Origin: CAYHHI01 sp964356335 | GTDB lineage: Bacteria; Arandabacterota; Arandabacteria; Arandabacterales; Arandabacteraceae | DNA: 51,384 bases | Direction: 5' to 3' | Assembly (NCBI GenBank): GCA_964356335.1 | Contig: CAYHHI010000021.1 | Coordinates: 1 to 51,384 of the forward strand | Shown here: piece by piece, positions 8,356 through 16,621 of the stretch | Layout: each line of letters begins with the position of its first letter | How positions within the stretch are numbered: position 1 is the first letter of the stretch | Made by a program: the position numbers and the translations under genes | The notes under the pieces: generated by a model | What the model was told of the DNA's origin: nothing | Seen by the model: the letters and a program-made list of their open reading frames with translations, nothing else | Database searches by the model: none

Positions 8356-9120
8356 CTATCTGAAACCCATGACGGCGGAACGGACAACCAGCTGCCATCC
8401 GTCGACAAGTACGAAGAGCAGCACCTTAAGCGGCAAGGAGACCATCACGGGAGGAACCATCATCATACCCATAGACATGAGCACGCTTGCCACAGCCATA
8501 TCCACAACAAGGAAAGGCAGGAAGAGGAAGAACCCTATCTGAAACGCTGTCTTAAGCTCGCTGGTTATGAAAGCCGGAATCAGCACGTAAGTCGGAACGT
8601 CCTGCCTGCCGTCCGGCCTGGGCAGGTTGGCCATCTCGACGAACACCGTGAGATCTTTCTCCTTAACCTGTTTGAACATGAACTCCCTTATCGGCGTCAC
8701 CGCCCTCGACAGCGCTTCTTGTTCGGTTATCTCGCCGTTGTGTAGCGGCTGCAATGCCTGGGTGTTAATCTGCGCCCACACAGGCATCATCACGAAGTAG
8801 GTCAGGAAGAGCGCCAACCCCACGAGCAGCTGGTTGGGAGGCATCTGGTTGGTTCCCAGCGCGTGCCTGAGGAAGGAAAGCACGATGATGATTCTGGTGA
8901 AAGAGGTGACCATTATCATTATCGCCGGCGCAAGTGATAGGAGTGTGAGGAAGAAGATTACCTTTATGGGCACGGAAATCTTGTTGGAGTTGCTGCCCAG
9001 GTCTACCGTAAGACTTGGCCCACCCTCGGCTGCAATGGAGCTGGGTGCAACCACGACACAGGCAAAGACCGCCATCGCCGCCAGTACCAACAGTAGCTTC
9101 TTTGGTCTTCCAATTGACAT
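8356..9120 (-). CDS. fliP: Flagellar export apparatus protein FliP
   Basis: 254 residues. It has a cleavable-type signal segment (KKLLLVLAAMAVFACVVV then APSSIAA), then four membrane segments. Family hallmarks are TSFTRIIIVLSFLRHALGTNQ, FLTYFVMMPVW and the C-terminal GFFLFLPFLVVDMAV then SMGMMMVPP. FliP forms the pentameric core of the export gate. It is spaced 11 bases from fliO and 10 from fliQ. Confidence 0.97.
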   Translation of the reverse strand: MSIGRPKKLLLVLAAMAVFACVVVAPSSIAAEGGPSLTVDLGSNSNKISVPIKVIFFLTLLSLAPAIMIMVTSFTRIIIVLSFLRHALGTNQMPPNQLLVGLALFLTYFVMMPVWAQINTQALQPLHNGEITEQEALSRAVTPIREFMFKQVKEKDLTVFVEMANLPRPDGRQDVPTYVLIPAFITSELKTAFQIGFFLFLPFLVVDMAVASVLMSMGMMMVPPVMVSLPLKVLLFVLVDGWQLVVRSAVMGFR

Positions 9121-9131
9121 AACGGATTCCT

Positions 9132-9635
9132 TTATCTCCGGGCCTTCCCAAGGCCGAGAGAGAAAAGATGTTCCCTGAACGTTTTCGTCGGCTGCTCGCC
9201 CTTTATGCTTGCGGCTTCCTCTTCACTCAAGTCGGCCAGATGGCTTATCTGGACATCCGTGACACCCACCACCATCGCCCTGTTGGCGATCTTGATTATG
9301 TAGATAGCCTTCTTCGGAGCTATGTGCGTCCGGTGAAGTACCGCTACGACATCATTCTTCACTCCACCCTTGCCGGTCTTGCGCGAAATGACCTTCATGG
9401 CGTACATGCTGGCATAAAGCAGCCCGAGCACCACCACCACAGACGCGATCGTCTTTGCAGCCATTCCTGCCACGCCGGTATCCATGCTTGCCGCGGCGGT
9501 CTCCGATCCAGATGGTTGCTTGCTCATTAAGCCCGCCGAGATGAAAGAGAGCACCAGGAAACAGACCGCGGCAATCGAGATCACTGCGAGGGTCCGTCTG
9601 TTTTTCGGCGTCATATCGATGGTCTTCATTCTCAT
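9132..9635 (-). CDS. fliO: Flagellar biosynthesis protein FliO
   Basis: 167 residues. There is one N-terminal hydrophobic segment (residues about 15-35), a second at about 58-80 (TIASVVVVLGLLYASMYAM), then a basic cytoplasmic part with VVAVLHRTHIAPKKAIYIIKI, which matches the FliO domain. FliO helps FliP fold and insert. The gene overlaps the fliN stop by 4 bases (ATGA), which implies translational coupling, and precedes fliP. Sequence conservation in FliO is always low, so position counts as evidence too. Confidence 0.88.
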   Translation of the reverse strand: MRMKTIDMTPKNRRTLAVISIAAVCFLVLSFISAGLMSKQPSGSETAAASMDTGVAGMAAKTIASVVVVLGLLYASMYAMKVISRKTGKGGVKNDVVAVLHRTHIAPKKAIYIIKIANRAMVVGVTDVQISHLADLSEEEAASIKGEQPTKTFREHLFSLGLGKARR

Positions 9636-10114
9636 CCCCGGAGGGTGCCTAGAATTTCAGTCATGCGCACCCCGAACTTGTCATTGACCACTACAATCTC
9701 GCCTCTTCCCAAGATCTTTCCGCTTATGTATACATCTACCGGCTCTCCGGCGATGCGATCCAATTCGATGACCGAGCCCTGGCACATGTCGAGAACCTGC
9801 TTCAGCGTCACCGTGGTTTTGCCTAGCTCGACGCTGACCGGAAGTGGGACGTCCATCAGCAAGTCAAGGCTTGCACCTTCTCCCTTTGGTGCCGAGTCCG
9901 GCAGCGGCTGGAATTCGGCCTTCATCACAGGATCACCGGAAGATCCCCGGGTGTCCGCGGTCTGCGCCTGGGAGGTGCCTTGGTCCGCTGGGCCCTGGCC
10001 TACCGATTTGGCGGGTTGGGCCGTTTCCATTCCATGTTGCCTCGGTACCGCAGCATCGTCCTCGACTGCCACTCCAACCCCGGATATGGGCTGGTCCTTA
10101 TCTGCAGGGTTCAT
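9632..10114 (-). CDS. fliN: Flagellar switch protein FliN
   Basis: 160 residues. The C-terminal 75 form a complete SpoA/FliN domain (LLMDVPLPVSVELGKTTVTL, GEPVDVYISGKILGRGEIVV, VNDKFGVRMTEIL). The first ~80 residues are low-complexity, polar and probably disordered. No CheY-binding peptide and no CheC-like domain is present, so this is FliN and not FliY. FliN forms the lower C-ring and docks FliH. The start lies inside the end of fliM (17-base overlap). Confidence 0.95.
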   Translation of the reverse strand: MNPADKDQPISGVGVAVEDDAAVPRQHGMETAQPAKSVGQGPADQGTSQAQTADTRGSSGDPVMKAEFQPLPDSAPKGEGASLDLLMDVPLPVSVELGKTTVTLKQVLDMCQGSVIELDRIAGEPVDVYISGKILGRGEIVVVNDKFGVRMTEILGTLRG

Positions 10115-11039
10115 TTTCCTTTCCCCCTTCTTTGAAGATTCGCGTGATCTTGACTGCCAGTTTCCCCTTGTGGCTGCCCGGCCTTCCCCAGAAAGCCTTG
10201 CGGCCGCCTACGCTGACGATCACTTCATCGGTCACATGATGATCAAGCACAAGGACATCGCCTCTCTCGACATTCAGCACGTCTCTCATCCCGATCATGG
10301 AAATGCCGAGCGTCGCCGACACCGGTATTGGAACCGGGCCAAGCTGCCTGGCGACCTGTTCCTTATCGTGGGCCTTGGTTGTTGCCGCAGGGGCCGGAGA
10401 CATCATGCCCAAGAGAGGTGCAAGCATGGTGTACGGATAAGCAATCCTTATGGTCCCCTCGGCGGCCCCGGTCTTGACATGCAGTCTGACCACGATGAAC
10501 GATTCATTGCTCGGATAGCCCTCGATATCGTCGCGTTTCGACACAACCTGTTTCAGGGTCATCTTGAGATCGGCAACAGGCTTCCATATGGCGGCGATCT
10601 CTCGGACCAGAATATCGCCCGCCTTACGCATCACTCTCTTCTCGATGGAGGTCAGTTCTCTAAGCTCCTCAAGTGGCAGGCCCTTGCCTCCAAAGAGCCT
10701 GTCGACAAACGAGAAAGCCAGGGCGGGATCTATATCGATCAAGCAGTTGGTTTCAAGCGACTCGCCGGCTAACTTGAAGGCCACGCAGGTGGACGGTATG
10801 GATTCGATCAGCTGCGGGCAGCCTAGCTCTTCTGCGGCCTCGACACTGGCTATGACGGAGTCTCGCAGAAGGTTACCTAGGCCGATACCAATCCGCCTGG
10901 CCTGGACGGAATGCGCCAGCTGTATCTGGTCAGTCTTCTCATTGCCCAGCCTGCCCGGGTTCTTGAAATCATACTCTCTTACGATGTTGTCACCCTCGGC
11001 CACAGCCGCGTCCGATCGCGTCATGCTTGGCGCTTCCAT
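10098..11039 (-). CDS. fliM: Flagellar switch protein FliM lacking the CheY-docking peptide
   Basis: 313 residues. FliM links FliG to FliN in the C-ring. The middle domain (VREYDFKNPGRL, FVDRLFGGKGLPLEELREL, TSIEKRVMRKAGDILVREI) and the C-terminal SpoA domain (VPIPVSATLGISMIGMRDVL) are intact. The N-terminal LSQxEIDALL-type peptide that binds phospho-CheY is absent: only about 22 residues precede YDF and none resembles it. The sequence upstream of the ATG at 11039 is the end of fliL in another frame, so no better start restores it. Confidence 0.95.
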   Translation of the reverse strand: MEAPSMTRSDAAVAEGDNIVREYDFKNPGRLGNEKTDQIQLAHSVQARRIGIGLGNLLRDSVIASVEAAEELGCPQLIESIPSTCVAFKLAGESLETNCLIDIDPALAFSFVDRLFGGKGLPLEELRELTSIEKRVMRKAGDILVREIAAIWKPVADLKMTLKQVVSKRDDIEGYPSNESFIVVRLHVKTGAAEGTIRIAYPYTMLAPLLGMMSPAPAATTKAHDKEQVARQLGPVPIPVSATLGISMIGMRDVLNVERGDVLVLDHHVTDEVIVSVGGRKAFWGRPGSHKGKLAVKITRIFKEGGKENEPCR

Positions 11040-11062
11040 TGCTGCCCCCTTCAGTAAGCCCT

Positions 11063-11860
11063 TTACTGGAGGACGAAGTTCGAGAAATAGACACCTTCAA
11101 CCTCACCGCCCGAAAGGAGGCCGTTGACGGATTCTTTAATCTCCTCCCTGATGCGTTCCCGCACGGTGAGGCTGCTCAATTCAGTGACGGTCCGCTTGCC
11201 AAGAATCTTTATGAGCGCATCCCTTATCTGGGATTCTCGTTGCTTGATCTCTTCAGCAATCTGAGGACTTGCTGACTCCAGGGATACGGTCGTGCAGACG
11301 TATCGGGTTCCGTCGGTCTCAGCGGGATTAACCACAAGGTCGCTGATGTCGGTCCAGGCGCTTTCGCCGTGCTCTCCCGACTTGTTATCCTTGCTTTTGT
11401 GGCCTGATTCTGCTTGCTTTTGGCCGCCTTGGTACTCCCTGTGTGCTACCCCGGAACCCTGCTGGGCAGTTATTTTCTCGATCTCCTTCTTGACCTCGGC
11501 AACTCGAGTATCGGCCATCATCGGACCGATCAGATTGCTGACCAAGAAGTATGCCGCAATGGCGCTGGCCGAGATGATGGCCAGAATGACTAGGGCCCGG
11601 ATGGCGAAGGCAATAGTGGGAGCGAAGTTGACGTCCATGCCGCGGCGGGAAGGCGTGACACCTTCCTGCTGGGCGACTTGGGGCTCGGCCTTAGAATCTT
11701 CCGGCGGGCGAGCTTCCGTCTCTTTGGCGACCGTGGCGTTATCATCCACAACGCCAGCCGGCTTCTCCACTTCCGCTGCCTGCTCTTCCGGTTGCGCTTT
11801 TGCAGTCCTGAAGAATTTGAGCCGCAATTTGGCTTTATTCTTCTCGGAATTCCTAGCCAT
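11063..11860 (-). CDS. fliL: Flagellar basal body-associated protein FliL
   Basis: 265 residues from the ATG at 11860. A GTG at 11869 is a weaker alternative. A long charged cytoplasmic N-terminal part of about 75 residues precedes one membrane segment (FAIRALVILAIISASAIAAY). After a charged periplasmic linker comes the FliL domain, with TDISDLVVNPAETDGTRYVC, LIKILGKRTVTELSSLTVRE and the C-terminal VEGVYFSNFVLQ. FliL surrounds the stator units. The N-terminal extension is longer than in typical FliL. It is 24 bases upstream of fliM and follows flgE directly. motA, motB and flbD, often found here, are missing. Confidence 0.92.
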   Translation of the reverse strand: MARNSEKNKAKLRLKFFRTAKAQPEEQAAEVEKPAGVVDDNATVAKETEARPPEDSKAEPQVAQQEGVTPSRRGMDVNFAPTIAFAIRALVILAIISASAIAAYFLVSNLIGPMMADTRVAEVKKEIEKITAQQGSGVAHREYQGGQKQAESGHKSKDNKSGEHGESAWTDISDLVVNPAETDGTRYVCTTVSLESASPQIAEEIKQRESQIRDALIKILGKRTVTELSSLTVRERIREEIKESVNGLLSGGEVEGVYFSNFVLQ

Positions 11861-11883
11861 TCTGACCACCGCCTTTCGGGTGC

Positions 11884-13806
11884 CTACCTCGTAATATTCA
11901 CGAGTTCAGTAAGCATCTCGTCGCTGGCGCTTAAGACTCTGGCGTTCGCCTGGAATCCGCGCTGGGCGACGATCATGTCGACGAACTCCTCCGCGAGGTC
12001 GACGTTGGACATCTCGAGCGCGCCCGCTGATATTGTGGCGTCAACTATCTCGCCGGGTTCGCCCTTTATTGCCGACCCCGAGTTGCTCGAAAACACATAA
12101 AGACTGTCCCCGGCCTTCTCAAGGCCGCCGGGGTTGTTGAACTTGGCGAGAATGATCTGGGCTATCGACTTTGTCGTGCCGTTGGAGAAGAAGCCCGTTA
12201 TCATCCCGTCCGAACCCACGGCCAGGTCGGTCAAGGTCCCCATGGTATAACCATTCTGGCTCTTGCCGGTCGCGCTGAATGGTGCCGCAAACTGGGTCAT
12301 GCCGTCGAAGGTCGCGGACCCGCCCATTTCCAGCGCGATGTTCATGGCCTGCGCGCCGTTTCCGGGGTTTACGACAAGGCTCGTGGCGCCGCCGTCTGGA
12401 ATTAAGGAGGCAAGCGAACCGTCCTCGTTGAAGGTGATGGTCCCGGATCCGCCGCCCTCTATGGCCTCGCTGCCGTCGAAGGAGCATTGCCAGTACCACT
12501 GGTTCTCTATCGGCGACCTGCTGAAGCAGAGGCTCATGTTGTGGGCTGCGCCCTGGCTGTCATAAGCGACGATCGAGGCGTAGTGCTCGGTCGCAGCCGT
12601 GTTGATGATGGCCGTGCCCGCGACAAGCCCGGAGCTGGCTCTCAGACTGATACCGCCGGCTCCGAGGTCGGAGATGCCGGTCACCAGGCCCGTGTTAGGA
12701 TCGGTCACTAGCGTAAGCGTGACCGGGCTCATGGCGGCCCTGCCAGTAGGCGTGAAAACGTCGCTGGCCACAAGTGTACTTGCAATACCGTTATTGACCG
12801 TGAATGCGCTGCCGCCGGCCGCGCCAAATACCTGGCGGGCGATGTTGCCATCGGCACCCAGCGAAGTGGTTATGTTGTAGAGCGCAGCGTCACCTGCGTG
12901 GTCGCGAGTGAGCAGCACTTCGCCGCCGCTCAGACTTGCAGTGACACCGCTGCAATTGGAGTTAATCGTGTTCACGAGGTCCATAACGGTCGAGGTGCCG
13001 GTGAGCCCGGCTATGGCTATGGCCGTGCCGCCGTCAACGCTCACCGTGAAGTCGGAGAAATCGGTAACGCCGAGGCTTGTCAGCGTCTCCGACCCGGTGA
13101 GGGCGCCCGGAGAGGTCAGGTTGGAGCCCGCCAGGCTGCCCGCGGTCGCATTGAGACCCGTGATGGTGACAACGTGACTGCCGCCGGCACCGCTCCTGGC
13201 ACTACCCAGCAGGGAGGTTATCCCGGTTGTCCCAGCGGTCTCCAGGGTTGCCGTGCTTGTGGTCGCCATGGAGTCGAGGTTACAGGCGAACGAAATGAGG
13301 TCGGTCGCCCTTGCCGGGACCTTTCTGCCGAAGGGCAGCGTGAGATTTCCGATACGCGCGTCGGCGCCCACTACGCCGTCAACATCGGCCATCCGGCCCT
13401 GAACGATCATGCCGTTGGCAGGATTGATGAGGTTGCCATCAGCGTCATAGCCGAAGGAGCCGGCCCGGGTGTAATACTCCCGCTTACCGTCGCTCAACAC
13501 GAAGAAGCCGTCGCCGTTGATGCCGAGGTCGGTCGGAACCCCCGTGTTCTGGAGCACTCCCTGGGAGAGGATGTTGTCTATGCTACCCACCCCCATCCCC
13601 AGGCCTATCTGCATGGGGCTCCTTCCACCGAGTGTGCCCTGCGGCCTTGCCGCGCTCCTTAAGGTCTGCACCAGCGTTTCCCTGAAGGTGACGCGCCCGC
13701 CCTTGAAACCAATGGAATTCACGTTGGCAATGTTGTTGCCTGCTACGTTCAGAGAAGCCAGGTAACCCTTCATTCCCGAAATGCTCGTGTAAAGTGACCC
13801 TAACAT
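11884..13806 (-). CDS. flgE: Flagellar hook protein FlgE
   Basis: 640 residues. The N-terminal rod/hook segment is clear (SLYTSISGMKGYLASLNVAG then NNIANVNSIGFKGGRVTFRE), followed by GINGDGFFVLSDG. The C-terminal Flg_bbr_C domain reads NVDLAEEFVDMIVAQRGFQA. The middle ~350 residues are Gly/Thr/Ala-rich and variable, which makes the protein longer than enteric FlgE (about 400). The ATG at 13806 follows GGAAGGAG. It polymerises into the hook. It sits between the TIGR02530-type gene and fliL. Confidence 0.95.
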   Translation of the reverse strand: MLGSLYTSISGMKGYLASLNVAGNNIANVNSIGFKGGRVTFRETLVQTLRSAARPQGTLGGRSPMQIGLGMGVGSIDNILSQGVLQNTGVPTDLGINGDGFFVLSDGKREYYTRAGSFGYDADGNLINPANGMIVQGRMADVDGVVGADARIGNLTLPFGRKVPARATDLISFACNLDSMATTSTATLETAGTTGITSLLGSARSGAGGSHVVTITGLNATAGSLAGSNLTSPGALTGSETLTSLGVTDFSDFTVSVDGGTAIAIAGLTGTSTVMDLVNTINSNCSGVTASLSGGEVLLTRDHAGDAALYNITTSLGADGNIARQVFGAAGGSAFTVNNGIASTLVASDVFTPTGRAAMSPVTLTLVTDPNTGLVTGISDLGAGGISLRASSGLVAGTAIINTAATEHYASIVAYDSQGAAHNMSLCFSRSPIENQWYWQCSFDGSEAIEGGGSGTITFNEDGSLASLIPDGGATSLVVNPGNGAQAMNIALEMGGSATFDGMTQFAAPFSATGKSQNGYTMGTLTDLAVGSDGMITGFFSNGTTKSIAQIILAKFNNPGGLEKAGDSLYVFSSNSGSAIKGEPGEIVDATISAGALEMSNVDLAEEFVDMIVAQRGFQANARVLSASDEMLTELVNITR

Positions 13807-13889
13807 TTTAAGCTCTCCTTCCTCGCTGCCTCTGGCATTCAGCAGCCGAGGGGCCTCCTCACAAGAGGTCCAGCCCCGTTAACCCGGAT

Positions 13890-14261
13890 TCATGCGATTA
13901 CCGCACTGTCGATCGAAGTGAAGACGTTGCCTTTGGTATCTCCACTCGACATGGCTGTAATCACGGTTCTGTTCCTGACACTGACGATCAGCGCGAGCTC
14001 GTCCATGAGTACCAGGGACTCGTTGGCCCCCTTGCCCTCGGCAACGCCGAGTGCGGCGTCCAACTTCTCGATGCTGCGCTCGTCAAAGGCGATCCCTCTG
14101 GCAGAGATACGTTTGAGGGCGTGCTTCGAGAAGGTGATGCCGCTTGCCTCCCCAAGCGCCAGCAGGTGTTTGAATCTCTCGTCACAGCTGAGACGAGGCT
14201 TGCCGACCGCAGCACTTGTGAGCTTGCCCGGGGCGCCCACCGCTTCCTGAATTCTGTTCAC
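13890..14261 (-). CDS. TIGR02530-family flagellar operon protein
   Basis: 123 residues, soluble. It matches the small flagellar operon family TIGR02530, which sits between flgD and flgE in many Firmicutes and deltaproteobacteria. Marks are GITFSKHALKRISARGIAF, then the central LDAALGVAEGKGANESLVLM and the C-terminal VITAMSSGDTKGNVFTSID. The molecular role is not established; the constant position suggests a hook assembly helper. It starts 12 bases after flgD. The 83 bases before flgE contain only its ribosome binding site. Confidence 0.85.
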   Translation of the reverse strand: MNRIQEAVGAPGKLTSAAVGKPRLSCDERFKHLLALGEASGITFSKHALKRISARGIAFDERSIEKLDAALGVAEGKGANESLVLMDELALIVSVRNRTVITAMSSGDTKGNVFTSIDSAVIA

Positions 14262-14273
14262 CCACTCACCTCC

Positions 14274-14957
14274 TTAGGTAGCTGATTTGCCTGCGATTTC
14301 TATTATGTTTCCGATGCCCACTTCCGTCGTCCCGATGAGGAGAACCGCCTCCCCGTCCCGGAACCTGACGCCCATGACCTCCCCGATTACAAGTGGGGTT
14401 GATCCTATGGCATTCCCGTCAGCATCCAGGGCTTCCACCTTGAAAGTGTATTTGCCCTGAGCTGCACGGCGTCCGGCTTCATCGGTTCCATCCCAGGTGA
14501 TTCCGTTTCTTCCCGCCGGCAAGCTATCAGCCTCTATCGTCTTAACCACGGCCCCGGTTTGATCCATGATAGAGACCCGGACCGTCGCGGAGTCCTTATC
14601 GAGGTCGAAATTGATCTCCGCTGAATCCGCCTCCCCAAGCACCAACTGGTTGTCCGAGGCGACTACCTGCTTGCCTATCAGACCGGCGGCCGCCGTATTG
14701 TTGAGAACCTGTGTAAGCACAATGCTCAGGTCCAAGTTGTCTTGAAGACTCGACCCGATGTTCTCCAGCTGCTCCAGCGAGCTGAACTGTGCCAGCTGTG
14801 CCACCAACTCGGTGTTCTCCAAGGGCGTAAGTGGGTCTTGGTTCTGCAGCTGAACCGTGAGAAGCCTCAAGAAATCGTCTTTGCCTAGAATCCTCGCGGG
14901 GTTTCTGGCAATATCCTGGGCCGCACTGACCGATCCATCTACTCCATTTACTTCCAT
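14274..14957 (-). CDS. flgD: Hook capping protein FlgD
   Basis: 227 residues. The conserved N-terminal FlgD segment is present (KDDFLRLLTVQLQNQDPLTP and ELVAQLAQFSSLEQLENI). Next comes a tudor/Ig-like half (ITWDGTDEAGRRAAQGKYTF) and a C-terminal strand set. FlgD caps the growing hook. The ATG at 14957 follows AAAGGAGGTGAG. It is 23 bases after fliK. Confidence 0.95.
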   Translation of the reverse strand: MEVNGVDGSVSAAQDIARNPARILGKDDFLRLLTVQLQNQDPLTPLENTELVAQLAQFSSLEQLENIGSSLQDNLDLSIVLTQVLNNTAAAGLIGKQVVASDNQLVLGEADSAEINFDLDKDSATVRVSIMDQTGAVVKTIEADSLPAGRNGITWDGTDEAGRRAAQGKYTFKVEALDADGNAIGSTPLVIGEVMGVRFRDGEAVLLIGTTEVGIGNIIEIAGKSAT

Positions 14958-14980
14958 TTGATCTCACCTCCTTTCACTTT

Positions 14981-16615
14981 TTAGGCCCAATGCTCAAACA
15001 CGGGCCTTTCGACTTCAACCATGGTCGTGCCTATGAAATCGCGACTGATTGTGTGGTTAGGCTTTTGCTTCGCAGGCCGACGCTGACCTTCATCCTGGGG
15101 ACTCCCACTCCAGCCGCCCAGGAGTACCACCTCGATGCTTTCGGGGACAAGCCCTCCAGACTCGAGTCTCTGGCCAAGCTCCCACGCCCTCGAGGCTAGC
15201 GTATCGCGCATCTCCGCGGTTGAGACACCTATCCTTGTCCAAACCGCATTGCGATGGACGGTGATTTTCACGTTGATTGCCGAGCCGTCATCGGTGTGTA
15301 TCTCGAAGCTTGCTTCGGTCCGCCCCTTTGATCTCGTGGACTCGACACGTTCGACGACCGCCGCAATAACCTGGTCGACGGGTTGTTTCGCGCTGGATGT
15401 CGTGACCCCGGTGTCGGTACTCAAGGTGCCAGGCGTTGCGAGATCCACGGGCGCATCAAGCCTGTCGAAAATTGCGGAAGCAGGAGATGCCTCGCGGTGT
15501 TGCCCGGAGGCACCGCCGAAAGTCAAGGGCTTGTAGCCTTCGCCGCCGGAGAATGTCTGCCCCTGGCTCGAAGCAGAGCCTTCCACGCGGTAGGCTACGT
15601 CCACGTTCTTGTGAACCTGCCAGCTAGGGTCACCGGCGGGGCTCCGCCCCTCCTGCGTAGCCTGCTGTGGCTTGGCTGGCTGGATATTCATATAACCTGC
15701 CACGCCGATCGGCCGAGTTAAGGGCACCTGTGAAAGCACTGAAGGAGCGTTGGAAGAAGGCTTGATAGCGGGCTCGGCCGTTTTCAGGCGTCTATCCCAG
15801 ACCAGCATAGCTTCAGGCTCCACCATCCGGCCTGCCTGGATGTTCGTCCCGTTGATATTCTCGACTGCTGCGAGGCGGTCGCTTGCGCCTGCCGGAACCG
15901 GCGTGCTTATGAGGACACTTGTCACGCGAGGATCAGCTTGTCCGTCTCGTGGCATTGACCCTTGGATCAGGTTAGGCTGCGGCNNNNNNNNNNNNNNNNN
16001 NNNNNNNNNNNNNNNNNNNNNNNNNNNNNNNNNNNNNNNNNNNNNNNNNNNNNNNNNNNNNNNNNNNNNNNNNNNNNNNNNNNGTGGCATTGACCCTTGG
16101 ATCAGGTTAGGCTGCGGCACCCTGCCCCCCACACGGGTCATTGGCTTCACTTGCGCGAGCGGTATGTCATCAAACGGCCAGACAGGAATCCCTGCAAGTA
16201 CAGGGCTCGCCGAGTCGCTGCAAGCTGCAGGTGCGGTGGGTGCTTCCGTTCCGGAAGTCCCAAGGAGACGTGCAGCCTCATCCACCATACCTGAATCTGC
16301 CTGGGAAGCTGGCGCTGGATTGCGCAGCTCCGACCCGGTAAATAGCATATCGGAGCCAGGCCAAGTGACGGCGGGCCTGACGGCGTCCGACTCTGTGTTA
16401 AGCACGGCACCCGTCGACGACGCCAACGTAGCCTCGGGCACAGAGGTGGATCCGCTGGTGGATTCGCTAGGAACAAGCCTTGGGCATCCCAGCAACATCA
16501 TCAACAGTCCAGCAAAGCCCGCCGCCTCTGTGCTCGCCCCCGTATGTGTGGCTTGTGTCGGCCTCAGGGTTAGAGGCGTTATGAGGCGTGTCGGATTTCC
16601 GATCAGAGAATTCAA
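14981..16615 (-). CDS. fliK: Hook-length control protein FliK, interrupted by assembly gap
   Basis: 544 codons as written, including 100 unknown bases (15984-16083). The C-terminal quarter carries the FliK substrate-switch domain (TEASFEIHTDDGSAINVKIT, LASRAWELGQRLESGGLVPE). The N-terminal part is Ala/Pro/Thr-rich and poorly conserved, as usual for FliK. FliK measures hook length and acts on FlhB. A 35-base identical sequence borders the gap on both sides. If this is an unmerged contig overlap, the true protein is 45 residues shorter (135 bases) and still in frame. It starts 6 bases after the motE-like gene. Confidence 0.85.
   Translation of the reverse strand: MNSLIGNPTRLITPLTLRPTQATHTGASTEAAGFAGLLMMLLGCPRLVPSESTSGSTSVPEATLASSTGAVLNTESDAVRPAVTWPGSDMLFTGSELRNPAPASQADSGMVDEAARLLGTSGTEAPTAPAACSDSASPVLAGIPVWPFDDIPLAQVKPMTRVGGRVPQPNLIQGSMPXXXXXXXXXXXXXXXXXXXXXXXXXXXXXXXXXXPQPNLIQGSMPRDGQADPRVTSVLISTPVPAGASDRLAAVENINGTNIQAGRMVEPEAMLVWDRRLKTAEPAIKPSSNAPSVLSQVPLTRPIGVAGYMNIQPAKPQQATQEGRSPAGDPSWQVHKNVDVAYRVEGSASSQGQTFSGGEGYKPLTFGGASGQHREASPASAIFDRLDAPVDLATPGTLSTDTGVTTSSAKQPVDQVIAAVVERVESTRSKGRTEASFEIHTDDGSAINVKITVHRNAVWTRIGVSTAEMRDTLASRAWELGQRLESGGLVPESIEVVLLGGWSGSPQDEGQRRPAKQKPNHTISRDFIGTTMVEVERPVFEHWA
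15949..15983. repeat. 35-base direct repeat, left copy beside gap
   Basis: Identical to 16084-16118 and ends exactly at the first N. It begins gtggcattgacccttgg. Reads as the shared end of two contigs joined by a scaffold link, or as one unit of a real tandem repeat in fliK. Confidence 0.95.
15984..16083. other. Run of 100 N (scaffold gap)
   Basis: Exactly 100 unknown bases inside fliK. That is the conventional size for a gap of unknown length. Both edges carry the same 35-base sequence, so the real gap may be zero or negative. Confidence 0.99.
16084..16118. repeat. 35-base direct repeat, right copy beside gap
   Basis: Identical to 15949-15983 and starts exactly after the last N. The 135-base offset between copies is a multiple of three, so the fliK frame is kept either way. 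Confidence 0.95.
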
Positions 16616-16621
16616 GCCGTC

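Noticed and set aside
12898..13662. 254-codon plus-strand frame opposite flgE
   Set aside because: Shadow of the repetitive middle of flgE; composition is low-complexity and no start signal exists.
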